From: Hydrogenophaga sp.
GTDB taxonomy: Bacteria > Pseudomonadota > Gammaproteobacteria > Burkholderiales > Burkholderiaceae_C
DNA length: 64,000 bases
NCBI RefSeq assembly: GCF_018780385.1
Contig: NZ_JADMJO010000014.1
Location: forward strand, 1 to 64,000
Direction: 5' to 3'
Under the pieces are notes generated by a model that was not told the origin of the DNA, did not search any database, and worked only from the letters and a program-made list of their open reading frames with translations. The translations under genes and the position numbers were made by a program. Positions 41,578 through 50,585 of this stretch are shown here, piece by piece (the first letter of the stretch is position 1; the number at the start of each line of letters is the position of its first letter).

Positions 41578-42483
41578 ATGCGGATCGACCCGGTCGACAA
41601 CGACGCACAGGCTCGCGCGCTGATCGACAACCTGTCTGCCCGGGCCCGCACCGAACGGGTGGCCTGGTCGGGCGGTCAGGTCTGCTGGCGCGGCTTCGGC
41701 CGCGGCACCCCGGTGGTGCTGGTGCACGGCGGCCATGGCAACTGGTTGCACTGGGTGCGCAACATCGAGGCGCTCGCCGCGCACCACACCGTGTGGGCGG
41801 TCGATCTGCCGGGCTTCGGCGACTCGGATGTGCCCGACGGCGAGGGCATGGCCTCGCTGCTGGCCCCGACGCTGTCCACGCTGGACGCCCTCATCGGCCC
41901 CGACACGCCGGTGAACCTGGTGGGTTTCTCGTTCGGCGGCCTCGTCGCGGCGCACCTGGCCGCGCAACGGCCCCACGTGCAGCGCCTGGTCCTGCTGGGC
42001 ACCGGCGGTCACCAGGGTCGCCGACGCCCCAAAGGCGAGTTGACCAACTGGAAGCCGGCGTGGCGCGAGGGCGATGCGGTAGCGCTGGAGCAGGCGATGC
42101 GCCACAACCTGGCGATGCACATGCTCAGTGGAGCGGCGGCCGACCTGGACGCGCTGGCGGTCCGGGTGCACACCGATGCTTGCGTGCGCACCCGGTTTCG
42201 CAGCAAGGACATCTCGCGCGCCGGTGGTCTGGTGGAGGTGTTGGCGCACTGCCCGGGGCCGACCTGGCTGGTCTGGGGCGAGCATGATGTGACGGCCGAC
42301 CCGGACAACATCGCCCCGGTGCTGGCTTCGGCCCTGGTTGACGGACGCAGCGACGTGGTGGACGCTGCCGGTCACTGGGTGCAGTACGAGCGGGCCGACG
42401 CGGTCAACCCGATGCTGCTGGCCTGGCTCGGGAGCGCAGCCGAAGCGCCGATCACCTCGCCACGGACAGCGCCGCGGGGTTGA
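41578..42483 (+). CDS. Alpha/beta hydrolase
   Basis: A 301-residue hydrolase: oxyanion segment VVLVHGGHGNWLHWVRN, nucleophile in NLVGFSFGGLVAAHLA, acid in LVWGEHDVTADPD, base in DAAGHWVQYE. It could be a C-C bond (ring-cleavage product) hydrolase or esterase. GAGG before the ATG. Last gene of the + operon; its 3' end overlaps the convergent dehydrogenase gene by 32 bases. Confidence 0.85.
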   Translation: MRIDPVDNDAQARALIDNLSARARTERVAWSGGQVCWRGFGRGTPVVLVHGGHGNWLHWVRNIEALAAHHTVWAVDLPGFGDSDVPDGEGMASLLAPTLSTLDALIGPDTPVNLVGFSFGGLVAAHLAAQRPHVQRLVLLGTGGHQGRRRPKGELTNWKPAWREGDAVALEQAMRHNLAMHMLSGAAADLDALAVRVHTDACVRTRFRSKDISRAGGLVEVLAHCPGPTWLVWGEHDVTADPDNIAPVLASALVDGRSDVVDAAGHWVQYERADAVNPMLLAWLGSAAEAPITSPRTAPRG

Positions 42484-43426
42484 CCACCCCGGTCAAGCGG
42501 CCTTGCGCGAACGCGACGATGTTGTCGAACGCGATGCCGAAGTAGCGCTCGTAGTTGTCCTTCTCCACATAGCCGATGTGCGGCGTGCACAGCACGTTCG
42601 GCAGCGCCAGCAAGGGATGGCGGGCACCGAGCACCGGCTCTTGTTCGTACACGTCCACGGCGGCAAAGCCGGGCCGGCCACGCGCCAGCGCGTGTTCGAG
42701 AGCGCCGGGCGCGATCAGCTCGGCGCGGCTGGTGTTCACCAACAGCGCGGCGGGCTTCATGCGCGCGAGGTCGTCCGCCGTGACGATGCCGGTGGTCTCG
42801 GCGCCGAGCCGCACGTGCAGGCTGATCACGTCGCTCTGCGCAAAGAAGGCGTCGCGCGAGGGCGCCACTTCGAAGCCATCGGCGCGCGCGGCGGCGGTGG
42901 ACGCCTCGCGGCCCCACACCCACACCTGCATGCCGAATGCCCTGCCGTAGCCCGCCACCTGGCGGCCGATGCGGCCATAGCTCCACACGCCCAGGCGCTG
43001 GCCGCTGAGCTGCTGGCCCAGGTGGCCCTGCCACTTGCCCTCGCGCAAGCGGTTCGCTTCACTCACCAGGTGGCGCCGGCTGGCGAGCGCCAGCGCCCAG
43101 GCGATCTCGGCCGTGGCCGAACCCGCGCCGCTGCCTTCGGTCACCAGCACGCCGCGCGCGGTACAGGCGTCCAGATCCACATGGCCGGCCAGCTTGCCGG
43201 TCTGGCTGATGAGGCGCAGCCGGGGCAACCGATCGAGCAGCGCGGCGTCGATGCGCGTGCGCTCGCGCGTCAGCACAATCGCCTCGGCATCGGCGAAGCG
43301 CTCGGCCAGGGCGTCGGTGCCTTTCACCGTGTCGTTGAACACGCGAACGTCGTGCCCAGCGAGCTTGCCGAAGCAATCGAGGAGGCGAACGCAGTCCTGG
43401 TGGTCGTCGGGAATGACGATGCGCAT
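42452..43426 (-). CDS. D-2-hydroxyacid dehydrogenase (NAD-dependent)
   Basis: A 324-residue dehydrogenase of the phosphoglycerate-dehydrogenase superfamily. The NAD site is VWSYGRIGRQVAGYG (147-161); the catalytic residues are R234 in VNTSRAELI, E263 in YEQEPVLG and H283 in TPHIGYVE. It would interconvert a D-2-hydroxyacid and a 2-oxoacid. It follows the - strand TTT receptor by 5 bases, so the receptor's ligand may be a hydroxy- or oxo-acid. Confidence 0.88.
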   Translation of the reverse strand: MRIVIPDDHQDCVRLLDCFGKLAGHDVRVFNDTVKGTDALAERFADAEAIVLTRERTRIDAALLDRLPRLRLISQTGKLAGHVDLDACTARGVLVTEGSGAGSATAEIAWALALASRRHLVSEANRLREGKWQGHLGQQLSGQRLGVWSYGRIGRQVAGYGRAFGMQVWVWGREASTAAARADGFEVAPSRDAFFAQSDVISLHVRLGAETTGIVTADDLARMKPAALLVNTSRAELIAPGALEHALARGRPGFAAVDVYEQEPVLGARHPLLALPNVLCTPHIGYVEKDNYERYFGIAFDNIVAFAQGRLTGVVNPAALSVAR

Positions 43427-43431
43427 GGCGC

Positions 43432-44415
43432 TCACTGCAGGGTGATGCCCAGCTGGTCGACCGTGCGCTTCCACAGCCCCAGGTCCTTGCGCACCAGCTC
43501 GGTGTACTGCTCGGGCGTCATGCCGCCGGCTTCGATGCCGTAGTTCTCGAACAGGTCGCGGATCTCGGCCGACTCCAGCGCCTTCTTCACCTCGGCGTAC
43601 AGCGTCTGCATGACCGGCGCGGGCGTGCCGCTGCGCGCGAACAGGCCGTACCAGCCATGCACGTCGAAGCCGGGGTAGCCTTGTTCGGCCACGGTCGGCA
43701 CATCGGGCAGGCCGGCGAAGCGGCGGGCCGGTGCCACCGCGAGCGCCCGCAGCTTGCCGGTCTTGATCTGGGCCAGCGCGGAACTCATGTCCAGGAACAT
43801 GAACTGGATCTGGCCGCCCAGCAGGTCCTGCACCGCTGGCGCCGCGCCGCGGTAGGGCACGTGCGTGACCTTGATGTCCGCGCGTTGCGCGAACAGCGCG
43901 GCCCCGAGGTGGGCCGAGGTGCCGTTGCCCGACGACCCGTAGTTGATGCTCCCGGGGTTGGCCTTGGCCATCGCCACCAGGGCCGGCAGGTCCTTCGCGG
44001 CGAAGTCGGGGCGCACGACCAGGGCGTGCGGGATGTAGCCCACCACCGTCAGCGGCGAAAAGTCGCGCAGCGTGTCGAACGGGTAGTTCGCCATGAGCGC
44101 CGGGTTGGTGACCGCCAGGATCGACGGGAACACCAGCGTGTGGCCATCCGCGGGCAAACGCGCCACCTCACTCATGGCGATCACACCACCACCGCCGGGT
44201 TTGTTCTCGACGATCACGGGTTGCCCCATGGAGGTCGACAGGCTCTTGCCCACGGCGCGCGCCATCAGGTCGGTCGGGCCACCGGCCGCGAACGGGACCA
44301 GGATGCGGATCGGCTTGGAGGGGAACGCCTGCGCGTGCGCCGCCAGCGGCCATGCCAGGCTGGCGCCGATCACGGCATTGAAACGTCGGCGCGACATGGG
44401 GTGCAGGATCGTCAT
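43432..44415 (-). CDS. TTT-family (Bug) periplasmic solute receptor
   Basis: A 327-residue receptor. The N-terminus has a twin-arginine-like signal (SRRRFNAVIGASLAWPLAAH, then AQA). Mature features are PIRILVPFAAGGPTDLMARA, GQPVIVENKPGGGGVIAMSE, THVPYRGAAPAVQDLLGG and GTPAPVMQTLYAEVKK. ATG 44415 is preceded by GAGAGA; ATG 44397 is an alternative. The operator-like palindrome at 44504-44522 lies about 90 bases upstream. Confidence 0.92.
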   Translation of the reverse strand: MTILHPMSRRRFNAVIGASLAWPLAAHAQAFPSKPIRILVPFAAGGPTDLMARAVGKSLSTSMGQPVIVENKPGGGGVIAMSEVARLPADGHTLVFPSILAVTNPALMANYPFDTLRDFSPLTVVGYIPHALVVRPDFAAKDLPALVAMAKANPGSINYGSSGNGTSAHLGAALFAQRADIKVTHVPYRGAAPAVQDLLGGQIQFMFLDMSSALAQIKTGKLRALAVAPARRFAGLPDVPTVAEQGYPGFDVHGWYGLFARSGTPAPVMQTLYAEVKKALESAEIRDLFENYGIEAGGMTPEQYTELVRKDLGLWKRTVDQLGITLQ

Positions 44416-44503
44416 GGTTGTCTCTCTTGTTTGGGGTTGTGCCGGGATGCGGCTTCCATGGAGACTTGAGCTTAGGCGGCCTGCCCGGCAAACGCACCAC
44501 CTC

Positions 44504-44522
44504 AATTCCACTCAATGGAATT
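44504..44522. promoter_or_regulatory. Palindromic operator matching the one at 37593
   Basis: AATTCCACTCAATGGAATT: seven-base arms (AATTCCA/TGGAATT) around CTCAA. It shares ATTCCACTCA-R-TGGAAT with 37593-37611. It lies between the - strand TTT-receptor operon and the LysR gene's 3' side, placing the receptor operon under the same regulator. Inferred site. Confidence 0.62.
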
Positions 44523-44595
44523 TCAGGGGTTCCCCGGAAGCACCTTCGAAGAGAAGCCCGTCGGTAGCCCTCTCCTCAGGCCCGCGCGTGCAGCC

Positions 44596-45516
44596 TCAGT
44601 TTTTCCAGAAGTCCGCTCGCGCGTACTCGTGCTTGAGGAAGTCGATCCACAGGCGCACGCGCAGCGCCAGGTGTTTGCGCTGCGGGAACAGCGCAAAGAT
44701 GCCGTTGGGCGGCGCGGCAAATTCGTCAAGCACGCTCACCAGCCGCCCGGCCGCAATGTCGGCCTCCACCTCCCAGGTGCTGCGCCAGGCGATGCCGTAG
44801 CCAGCCAGGCACCACTCGTGCAAGACCTGGCCGTCGGTGCAGTCCAGCGGGCCGCCGGGGCGCAGGTGGGTGATGGTGGTCTCGCCAGACTCTTCAGGCA
44901 TGGCGAAGGCCCAGCCGCGCGTTTGTGATGCGTCACTGGAGAGCGTGAGGCAATCAAAGCGCACCAGATCCGCCGGCGTTTGCGGCTTGCCGTGGTGCTG
45001 CAGGTAGCGCGGCGTGGCCACGCAGAGGCGGCGGTTTTCGGCGAGGCGCACGCTCACCAGCGACGAATCGGGCAGGTCGCCCACGCGCACCGCGCAGTCG
45101 TAGGCCTCACCGGCCACGTCCACCACACGATCGCTGAGGTTGAGCGAGATCGTCACCTCGGGGTGCAGTTCGCGAAAGTGCGGCACGAGTGGCGCCACAT
45201 GGCGGCGGCCAAAGCCGGCCGGCGCGGTGATGCGCAGGTGCCCGCTGGCTTTCACGCCCCCGGCACTCACGCTGGCCTCGGCGTTGGCCAGGTCGGTCAG
45301 CAGGCGGTGGCAGTCTTCGAGGAAGGCGCTGCCTTCGTGGGTGAGGGTGATGCGCCGCGTGGTGCGCACCATGAGCTTCACGCCGAGGCGGGCTTCGAGG
45401 GCGTCGAGTCGGCGCCCGATGATGGCCGGGGCCACGCCCTCGGCTTTGGCGGCGGCGGTCAGGCTGCCACGCGTGGCCACCGATGCGTAGGTTTCGAGTT
45501 GTTTGAGTTTGTCCAC
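44596..45516 (-). CDS. LysR-type transcriptional regulator
   Basis: A 306-residue LysR regulator of the DsdC/CrgA-like group: LETYASVATRGSLTAAAKAE then VAPAIIGRRLDALEARLGVK for the winged helix, GHLRITAPAGFGRRHVAPLV opening the effector domain, and CLAGYGIAWRSTWEVEADIA near the end. The start is GTG 45516. It lies downstream of the CoA-transferase/lyase genes on the same strand, 63 bases away; target unknown. Confidence 0.87.
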   Translation of the reverse strand: MDKLKQLETYASVATRGSLTAAAKAEGVAPAIIGRRLDALEARLGVKLMVRTTRRITLTHEGSAFLEDCHRLLTDLANAEASVSAGGVKASGHLRITAPAGFGRRHVAPLVPHFRELHPEVTISLNLSDRVVDVAGEAYDCAVRVGDLPDSSLVSVRLAENRRLCVATPRYLQHHGKPQTPADLVRFDCLTLSSDASQTRGWAFAMPEESGETTITHLRPGGPLDCTDGQVLHEWCLAGYGIAWRSTWEVEADIAAGRLVSVLDEFAAPPNGIFALFPQRKHLALRVRLWIDFLKHEYARADFWKN

Positions 45517-45579
45517 CGGGGCAGATTACCCCACAAGTCGTTATGAACCAATGATGTTTACGCCGGGATTGATGACTTC

Positions 45580-46770
45580 TCAGGCGGCTTTTGCCACCGT
45601 CTGGCTGAGGCGCGCGGCGTCTTCGGCCGCGTAGCCCAGCTCGGCCAGCAGCTCGGCGCTGTGTTCCCCCAGGCGCGGCGGGCTGCGCCGCACGCCCAGG
45701 CGTTCGCCGTCGAGCGCGAGCGGCAGCAGCACGGTCTGCGCGGTCTGGCCGGCACGCTCGCCGTCGGGCAGGGTGATGGGTGCCAGGCCGCCGGTGGCGC
45801 AGAGGTGCGGGTCGTCCAGCAGCTCGTGGGGTTTGGTGATGGGTGCAAACGGCAGACCGTGGCGCTCGAACAGTGCGGCCAGATCGGCAGCGCTTTGCAG
45901 CGCCAGGCGTTCGCGCAGCAGCGGAATGAGCCAGTCGCGGTTGCGCACGCGGTTGTTGTTGCCCAGCAGTCGCGGGTCGGCCTTGAGGTCTTCATAACCG
46001 AAGGCATCGCAGAAGATGGCCCACTGCGTGTCGCTCACCACGGCCAGGAAGATCTGCTCGTCGTCCTGAACCTTGAACACGTCGTAAATGCCCCAGGACG
46101 AAATGCGATCGGGCATGGGCGCGGCGGGCTGGCCGGTGACGGCGAACTGCATCATGTGCTGCGCCACCAGGAACACGTTGTTCTCGAACAGCGAGCTCTG
46201 CACCTCGCTGCCCACGCCGGTTTTCTCGCGCGCACTGAGCGCGGCCATGACGCCGATGGCGCCAAACAGGCCGCCCATGATGTCGTTCACCGACGAACCC
46301 GCGCGCAGCGGATCACCCGGGCGCCCGGTCATGTAGGCCAGGCCACCCATCATCTGCACCACCTCGTCGAGCGCGGTGCGGTGGTCGTACGGGCCGGGCA
46401 GAAAACCCTTGTGGCTCACATGAATGAGGCGCGGGTTGAGCGTCTTCAGGCTCTGGTAGTCCAGGCCCAGCTTCTTCATGGTGTCGGGCTTGAAGTTCTC
46501 GCTCACCACATCGGCGGTGGCGATCAGCTTGAGCACGGCCTCTTTGCCTTCGGGTGATTGCAAGTCGAGCACCAGACTCTTCTTGTTGCGGTTGAACAGC
46601 GGGTAGAAGCCCGCGCCCGAGCCGAGCAGGCGGCGCGTGTTGTCACCGGCCGGCGGCTCGACCTTGATGACCTCGGCCCCCAGATCGGCCAGCACCATGC
46701 CGCAGGTGGGGCCCATGACCATGTGGGTGAATTCAACGACGCGCAGGCCTTCGTATGGGAGTTTTGTCAT
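45580..46770 (-). CDS. CaiB/BaiF family III CoA-transferase
   Basis: A 396-residue CoA-transferase: LRVVEFTHMVMGPTCGMVLA, LGAEVIKVEPPAGDNTRRL, NKKSLVLDL, ENFKPDTMKKLGLDY, and D163 in GSSVNDIMGGLFGA at the place of the catalytic aspartate. ATG 46770 opens the conserved part. It follows the HMG-CoA-lyase-like gene with a repeat between them, so the pair probably makes and cleaves a 3-hydroxy-3-methyl-type acyl-CoA. Confidence 0.87.
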   Translation of the reverse strand: MTKLPYEGLRVVEFTHMVMGPTCGMVLADLGAEVIKVEPPAGDNTRRLLGSGAGFYPLFNRNKKSLVLDLQSPEGKEAVLKLIATADVVSENFKPDTMKKLGLDYQSLKTLNPRLIHVSHKGFLPGPYDHRTALDEVVQMMGGLAYMTGRPGDPLRAGSSVNDIMGGLFGAIGVMAALSAREKTGVGSEVQSSLFENNVFLVAQHMMQFAVTGQPAAPMPDRISSWGIYDVFKVQDDEQIFLAVVSDTQWAIFCDAFGYEDLKADPRLLGNNNRVRNRDWLIPLLRERLALQSAADLAALFERHGLPFAPITKPHELLDDPHLCATGGLAPITLPDGERAGQTAQTVLLPLALDGERLGVRRSPPRLGEHSAELLAELGYAAEDAARLSQTVAKAA

Positions 46771-46790
46771 GTTGCAGGAATGGTGAGGGG

Positions 46791-46862
46791 GCTTCGACAA
46801 GCTCAGCCCGAACGGAGGGGTATGGCGATCACAAAAATCCGTTCATCCTGAGCTTGTCGAAG
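46791..46862. repeat. Inverted pair of a dispersed 25-base repeat
   Basis: Two ~25-base arms (46791-46816 and 46838-46862) are inverted copies built on CTTCGACAAGCTCAG / CTGAGCTTGTCGAAG, matching at about 22 of 25 positions. A single arm, identical to the left one, lies at 60290-60314. The right arm overlaps the 3' end of the lyase gene and supplies its last codons and stop. The pair can form a hairpin and may end or attenuate transcription. Confidence 0.7.
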
Positions 46863-47799
46863 GACTCGACGGGTGGTGGTGAGCAATCCAACCCTTGGGC
46901 AGGCCGGCTTCGGGCGTCATGCCGTACACCGGTTCGCCGGGCAGGCCGGCCATGAGCGGTTCGCGCGCGGCGATGAGTTTTGTGATGTCGATGCCGGTGC
47001 GCACGCCCATGGCCTCGAACATGAAGACCAGGTCTTCGGTGACCACATTGCCCGAGGCACCGGGCGCATACGGGCAGCCGCCCAGCCCGCCGAGCGAGGC
47101 ATCAAACGTGCGCACGCCCACGTCAAAAGCGGCCAGGCAGTTGGCCAGGCCCAGGCCGCGCGTGTTGTGCATGTGGGCCGCGCCCGCGCGCTCGCCCAGC
47201 TCGGCGCGCAGCCGCGTGAACAGGCGGCGCACCTGCGCCGGGTTGGCCATGCCCGTGGTGTCCGACAGGCCCACTTCGTCTGCACCCGCATTCACACAGG
47301 CCACGGCCAGGCGGATCACGTCGTCTTCATCCACCGCGCCCTGCAGCGTGCAGCCGAAGGCGGTGGACAGCCCTACCTCCATGGCCACGCCGGGCGCCGT
47401 GTCGCGCCGCAGCGCGTGCACCTCGCGCAGCTCGTCGAGCATCTGTGCGGGGGTCTTGCGCACGTTGGCCATGGAATGCGCTTCGCTCACCGACACCGGC
47501 AGGGTGATCTTGAGCACGCCCGCGGCCAGCGCGGCCTCGGCGCCACGCCGGTTGGGCACGAGCGCCATCACCATCAAGCCGGGGTGTTGCAGGGCGTGTT
47601 GCACCAACGCGGGCGCGTCCGCCATTTGCGGCAGCAGCTTGGGCGGCACGAAGGAGCCCACCTCGATCTCGCGCAGGCCGGCCGCCACGAGCGCGTCGAT
47701 CCAGCGCAGCTTGTCGGCCGTGGGCATGGTCGCCTTGACGGACTGCAGACCGTCGCGCGGGCCGACTTCGCTGATGAGGACTTCGGGGGTGTTGTGCAT
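46843..47799 (-). CDS. Hydroxymethylglutaryl-CoA lyase family protein
   Basis: A 318-residue aldolase-type lyase of the HMGL/DRE-TIM family: EVGPRDGLQSVK (11-22, with catalytic R15-D16), EVGSFVPPKLLPQM, AFGCTLQGAV, HMHNTRGLGLANC (metal-binding His pair) and the signature GLGGCPYAPGASGN with C242. It could cleave HMG-CoA or a related 3-hydroxyacyl-CoA. The last residues (SPSTSSG and stop) come from the dispersed repeat. Divergent from an IclR gene. Confidence 0.88.
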   Translation of the reverse strand: MHNTPEVLISEVGPRDGLQSVKATMPTADKLRWIDALVAAGLREIEVGSFVPPKLLPQMADAPALVQHALQHPGLMVMALVPNRRGAEAALAAGVLKITLPVSVSEAHSMANVRKTPAQMLDELREVHALRRDTAPGVAMEVGLSTAFGCTLQGAVDEDDVIRLAVACVNAGADEVGLSDTTGMANPAQVRRLFTRLRAELGERAGAAHMHNTRGLGLANCLAAFDVGVRTFDASLGGLGGCPYAPGASGNVVTEDLVFMFEAMGVRTGIDITKLIAAREPLMAGLPGEPVYGMTPEAGLPKGWIAHHHPSSPSTSSG

Positions 47800-47841
47800 G
47801 TGAAACCGGAGGAAATCGGCTGAAATCTGGCTTTGGCTTGC

Positions 47842-47858
47842 GTTCTGTCAGACAGAAC
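47842..47858. promoter_or_regulatory. Palindromic operator between lyase and IclR genes
   Basis: GTTCTGTCAGACAGAAC: perfect eight-base arms around one base. It sits in the divergent gap (47800-47914), 43 bases from the lyase start and 57 from the IclR start, where IclR proteins bind. It differs in sequence from the 37593/44504 sites, so it should belong to the regulator at 47915. Confidence 0.65.
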
Positions 47859-47914
47859 AGTATTCTCTCTGCTGGAAGAATCGCAGATCGCCCCAACGCT
47901 GTCAACCCAAGCCC

Positions 47915-48661
47915 ATGCCGCGCAAAGCACAAACCCCGTCACTGGCCGACGCCAACGCCGCCACCGGCGGTACCGCCGCGGTGGACCGCGCGCTCTCGCT
48001 GCTGGGCGCGTTCCGCGCGGGCGATGCGGCCTTGTCCCTGGCCGAGCTGGCCGAGCGCACGCAGCTCTACAAAAGCACCGCCCTGCGCCTGCTCGCCTCG
48101 CTCGAACACGCGCACCTGCTGCAGCGGCTGGACGACGGGCGCTACGCCCTGGGTGGTGAGGTGGCGCGGCTGCACGGCATCTACGCCGCGTCGTTTTCGC
48201 TGGACCGCATCGTCATGCCCGTGCTGCGCCAACTGGTGGCCGCCACCGGTGAGAGCGCGGCCTACCACGTGCGCCAGGGCCAGGCGCCAAACCAGACGCG
48301 CCTGTGCCTCTACCGCGTGGACTCACCGCACCCCGTGCGCGACCACATCCGCGCCGGCGAGGTGCTGCCGCTGCACCAGGGCACGGGCGGACGCGTGTTA
48401 TCTGCCTTTGGCGCGGGCGACGACAGCCGCAAACCCACCACCGCCGAGAAACGCATCCACGCCCGCATCCGCGCCGACGGCTTCATGACCGCCGTGGGCG
48501 ACCGCCTGGCCGAAGTGGCCGGCATCTCGGCGCCGGTGTTCCATGCGGACGGCTCGATTGCCGCCGCGCTCACGCTCACGATGCCGGCGCACCGGTTTGA
48601 TGAGCGGCATGTGGGCAAGGTGTTGGCGGCGGCGCGGCAACTGGGGGGTCGGGTGGGTTAG
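47915..48661 (+). CDS. IclR-family transcriptional regulator
   Basis: A 248-residue IclR regulator: AAVDRALSLLGAFRAGDAAL, ERTQLYKSTALRLLASLEHA for the winged helix, then the effector domain (GESAAYHVRQGQAPNQTRLC, PLHQGTGGRVLSAF, GDRLAEVAGISAPVFHADGS). Divergent from the lyase/CoA-transferase genes, which it likely controls. The ribosome site before ATG 47915 is weak. Confidence 0.88.
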   Translation: MPRKAQTPSLADANAATGGTAAVDRALSLLGAFRAGDAALSLAELAERTQLYKSTALRLLASLEHAHLLQRLDDGRYALGGEVARLHGIYAASFSLDRIVMPVLRQLVAATGESAAYHVRQGQAPNQTRLCLYRVDSPHPVRDHIRAGEVLPLHQGTGGRVLSAFGAGDDSRKPTTAEKRIHARIRADGFMTAVGDRLAEVAGISAPVFHADGSIAAALTLTMPAHRFDERHVGKVLAAARQLGGRVG

Positions 48662-48815
48662 CCACGCGCCGGTCAGTCAATTTTCACTCCTTTCTTCTTC
48701 TATTTTTGATTTCTTCGATCTGAATACAACACTTAGGTATTCATTTCGAAGAACGCTCGCCAGAATGCGCGGTGTTTCGAAATGATCACCAAAAAGTATT
48801 CAGGCGAGGAAATCA
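48662..48815. promoter_or_regulatory. AT-rich leader upstream of the two-partner secretion operon
   Basis: These ~150 bases are clearly richer in A+T than their surroundings (tracts such as TTTCTTCTTC and CCAAAAAGTATTC). They should contain the promoter of the secretion operon, but I cannot fix -35/-10 boxes. Two similar TTTCGAA-type words (48746 and 48775 area) might be regulator half-sites. GAGGAAA lies just before ATG 48816. Confidence 0.4.
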
Positions 48816-50546
48816 ATGAAACGCAGAAGGGCCTCCGGGCCGGTTCGGCGCATGGCCGAGGCGACGCTCCTCATGGGCGCGCTGTGGGCATGGCCAGCCA
48901 TCGGTCAAACCCCCACCGACACAACGCAGAGCGCATCGGAGCAGCGCCGGGCCGAGGAGCGCGATGCACGTCAGCGCGACCAAGCGCTGCAGGAGCGTGA
49001 GCACCGACCCGAAGCCGCCGAAGCCGCGCCGACGCGGCGCCTGCCCGACGGTGAGTCACCTTGTTTCCCGATCCACCAGATCGAATTGCGTGGCGAAGAC
49101 GCGGCCCGCTTCAGCTGGGTGCTCGACGCACTCACCGCACCCAACGGCCTGGACGGTCCGCTGCGCCGCTGCCTGGGTGCAGGCGGCATCGGGATACTGG
49201 CCCAACGCGCACAACACGCCGTCGTCGCGCGCGGCTTCGTCACGAGCCGGGTGCTGGTTGAACCACAAGACCTAACCCAAGGCCGCCTGACGCTCACGGT
49301 GGTCCCCGGGCGCATCCGGCAGGTGCGTTTCGCCGATCCCACGGCGCGACACGCCTCCGCGCACCATGCCTTGCCCGCCCAACCCGGCGACATCCTCAAC
49401 CTGCGCGATATCGAGCAGGCGCTGGAGAACTTCAAGCGGGTGCCCAGCGCCGAGGCCAACATCCAGATCGTGCCGGCCGACGAACCTGGTCAGAGCGACC
49501 TGCTGATTCACTGGAAGCAGGGCCGGCCAGTGCGCATGCAACTGAGCGTGGACGACAGCGGCTCGCGCAGTACTGGTCGCTACCAGGGCAGCGCAACGCT
49601 CAGCATCGACAACCCACTCTCGCTCAACGATCTCTTCTACGTCGGCCAGCAGGGCAGTCTGGGCGGCGGTGACCCCGGAGCACGGGATACCAGCGGCAGC
49701 TCGTTGCACTACTCGCTGCCTTGGGGCCGGGCTCTGCTGGCCGTTGACCTCAGCAGGCACCGATACCTGCAGACCGTGGCGGGCGCCGCGCAGGACTACG
49801 CCTACCGCGGCACCACCGGTTCACAGGAGGCCACGCTGTCGTATCTGGTGCACCGCGACACCACGAGCAAAACCACCCTGCACGCCAAGGCGTTTGCGCG
49901 GCAGTCGCGCAACTTCATCGACGACACCGAGGTGGAGGTGCAGCGCCGGCGGGTGGGCGGCTGGCAGCTGGGCGTCGGGCGCCGCGCCTTTGTGGGCCCG
50001 GGCACGCTGGATCTGAACCTGAGCTACCGGCGTGGCACGGGGGCCTTCGGCTCGCTCCCCTCGCCGGAAGAGGCCTTTGGCGAGGGCACCTCGCGGTTTG
50101 CGCTGGTCCAGGCCAGCGCCCAATGGAAGTGGCCTTTCAAGCTCGGCACACAGCCCTGGCAATACAGCGGCCAATGGCGCGCGCAGGCCCACCGCACACC
50201 ACTGGCACCGCAAGAGCGATTCGCCATTGGCGGGCGCCACACGGTGCGCGGCTTCGACGGTGAAGCCAGTCTGAGCGCCGAGAGCGGCTGGACCTGGCGC
50301 AACGAGCTCTCCGCCCCACTCGGTGCCATCGGCACGTCGGCATTCGTGGGCCTGGACCACGGCCAGGTGCATGGCCCCAGTGCGCAGCGACTCGTCGGCA
50401 CCCGCTTGACCGGCGCGGTGGTCGGCTTGCGCGGCAACGCGGGCGACGTGCAGTTCGAGCTGTTCGCCGGTTGGCCGATCCACAAGCCCGACGGCTTTCG
50501 CACCGCCCACGCCGCACTGGGCTTCTGGCTGGCCACTGGTTTCTGA
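48816..50546 (+). CDS. TpsB/CdiB-type outer-membrane transporter
   Basis: A 576-residue protein of the ShlB/FhaC/HecB family, which exports a large partner protein across the outer membrane. A long basic signal peptide (to ~residue 30, ending AIGQ) is followed by a charged linker, a POTRA region starting FPIHQIELRGED and GFVTSRVLVEPQDLTQGRLT, and a beta-barrel from ~250. The conserved barrel motif V477-R-G-F lies in RHTVRGFDGE. The final residue is Phe, as expected for barrel assembly. The exoprotein gene follows 39 bases later. Confidence 0.92.
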   Translation: MKRRRASGPVRRMAEATLLMGALWAWPAIGQTPTDTTQSASEQRRAEERDARQRDQALQEREHRPEAAEAAPTRRLPDGESPCFPIHQIELRGEDAARFSWVLDALTAPNGLDGPLRRCLGAGGIGILAQRAQHAVVARGFVTSRVLVEPQDLTQGRLTLTVVPGRIRQVRFADPTARHASAHHALPAQPGDILNLRDIEQALENFKRVPSAEANIQIVPADEPGQSDLLIHWKQGRPVRMQLSVDDSGSRSTGRYQGSATLSIDNPLSLNDLFYVGQQGSLGGGDPGARDTSGSSLHYSLPWGRALLAVDLSRHRYLQTVAGAAQDYAYRGTTGSQEATLSYLVHRDTTSKTTLHAKAFARQSRNFIDDTEVEVQRRRVGGWQLGVGRRAFVGPGTLDLNLSYRRGTGAFGSLPSPEEAFGEGTSRFALVQASAQWKWPFKLGTQPWQYSGQWRAQAHRTPLAPQERFAIGGRHTVRGFDGEASLSAESGWTWRNELSAPLGAIGTSAFVGLDHGQVHGPSAQRLVGTRLTGAVVGLRGNAGDVQFELFAGWPIHKPDGFRTAHAALGFWLATGF

Positions 50547-50585
50547 CCCCCCGCCATCTAAAACAACAACGTCTCCTGAAGTCCC

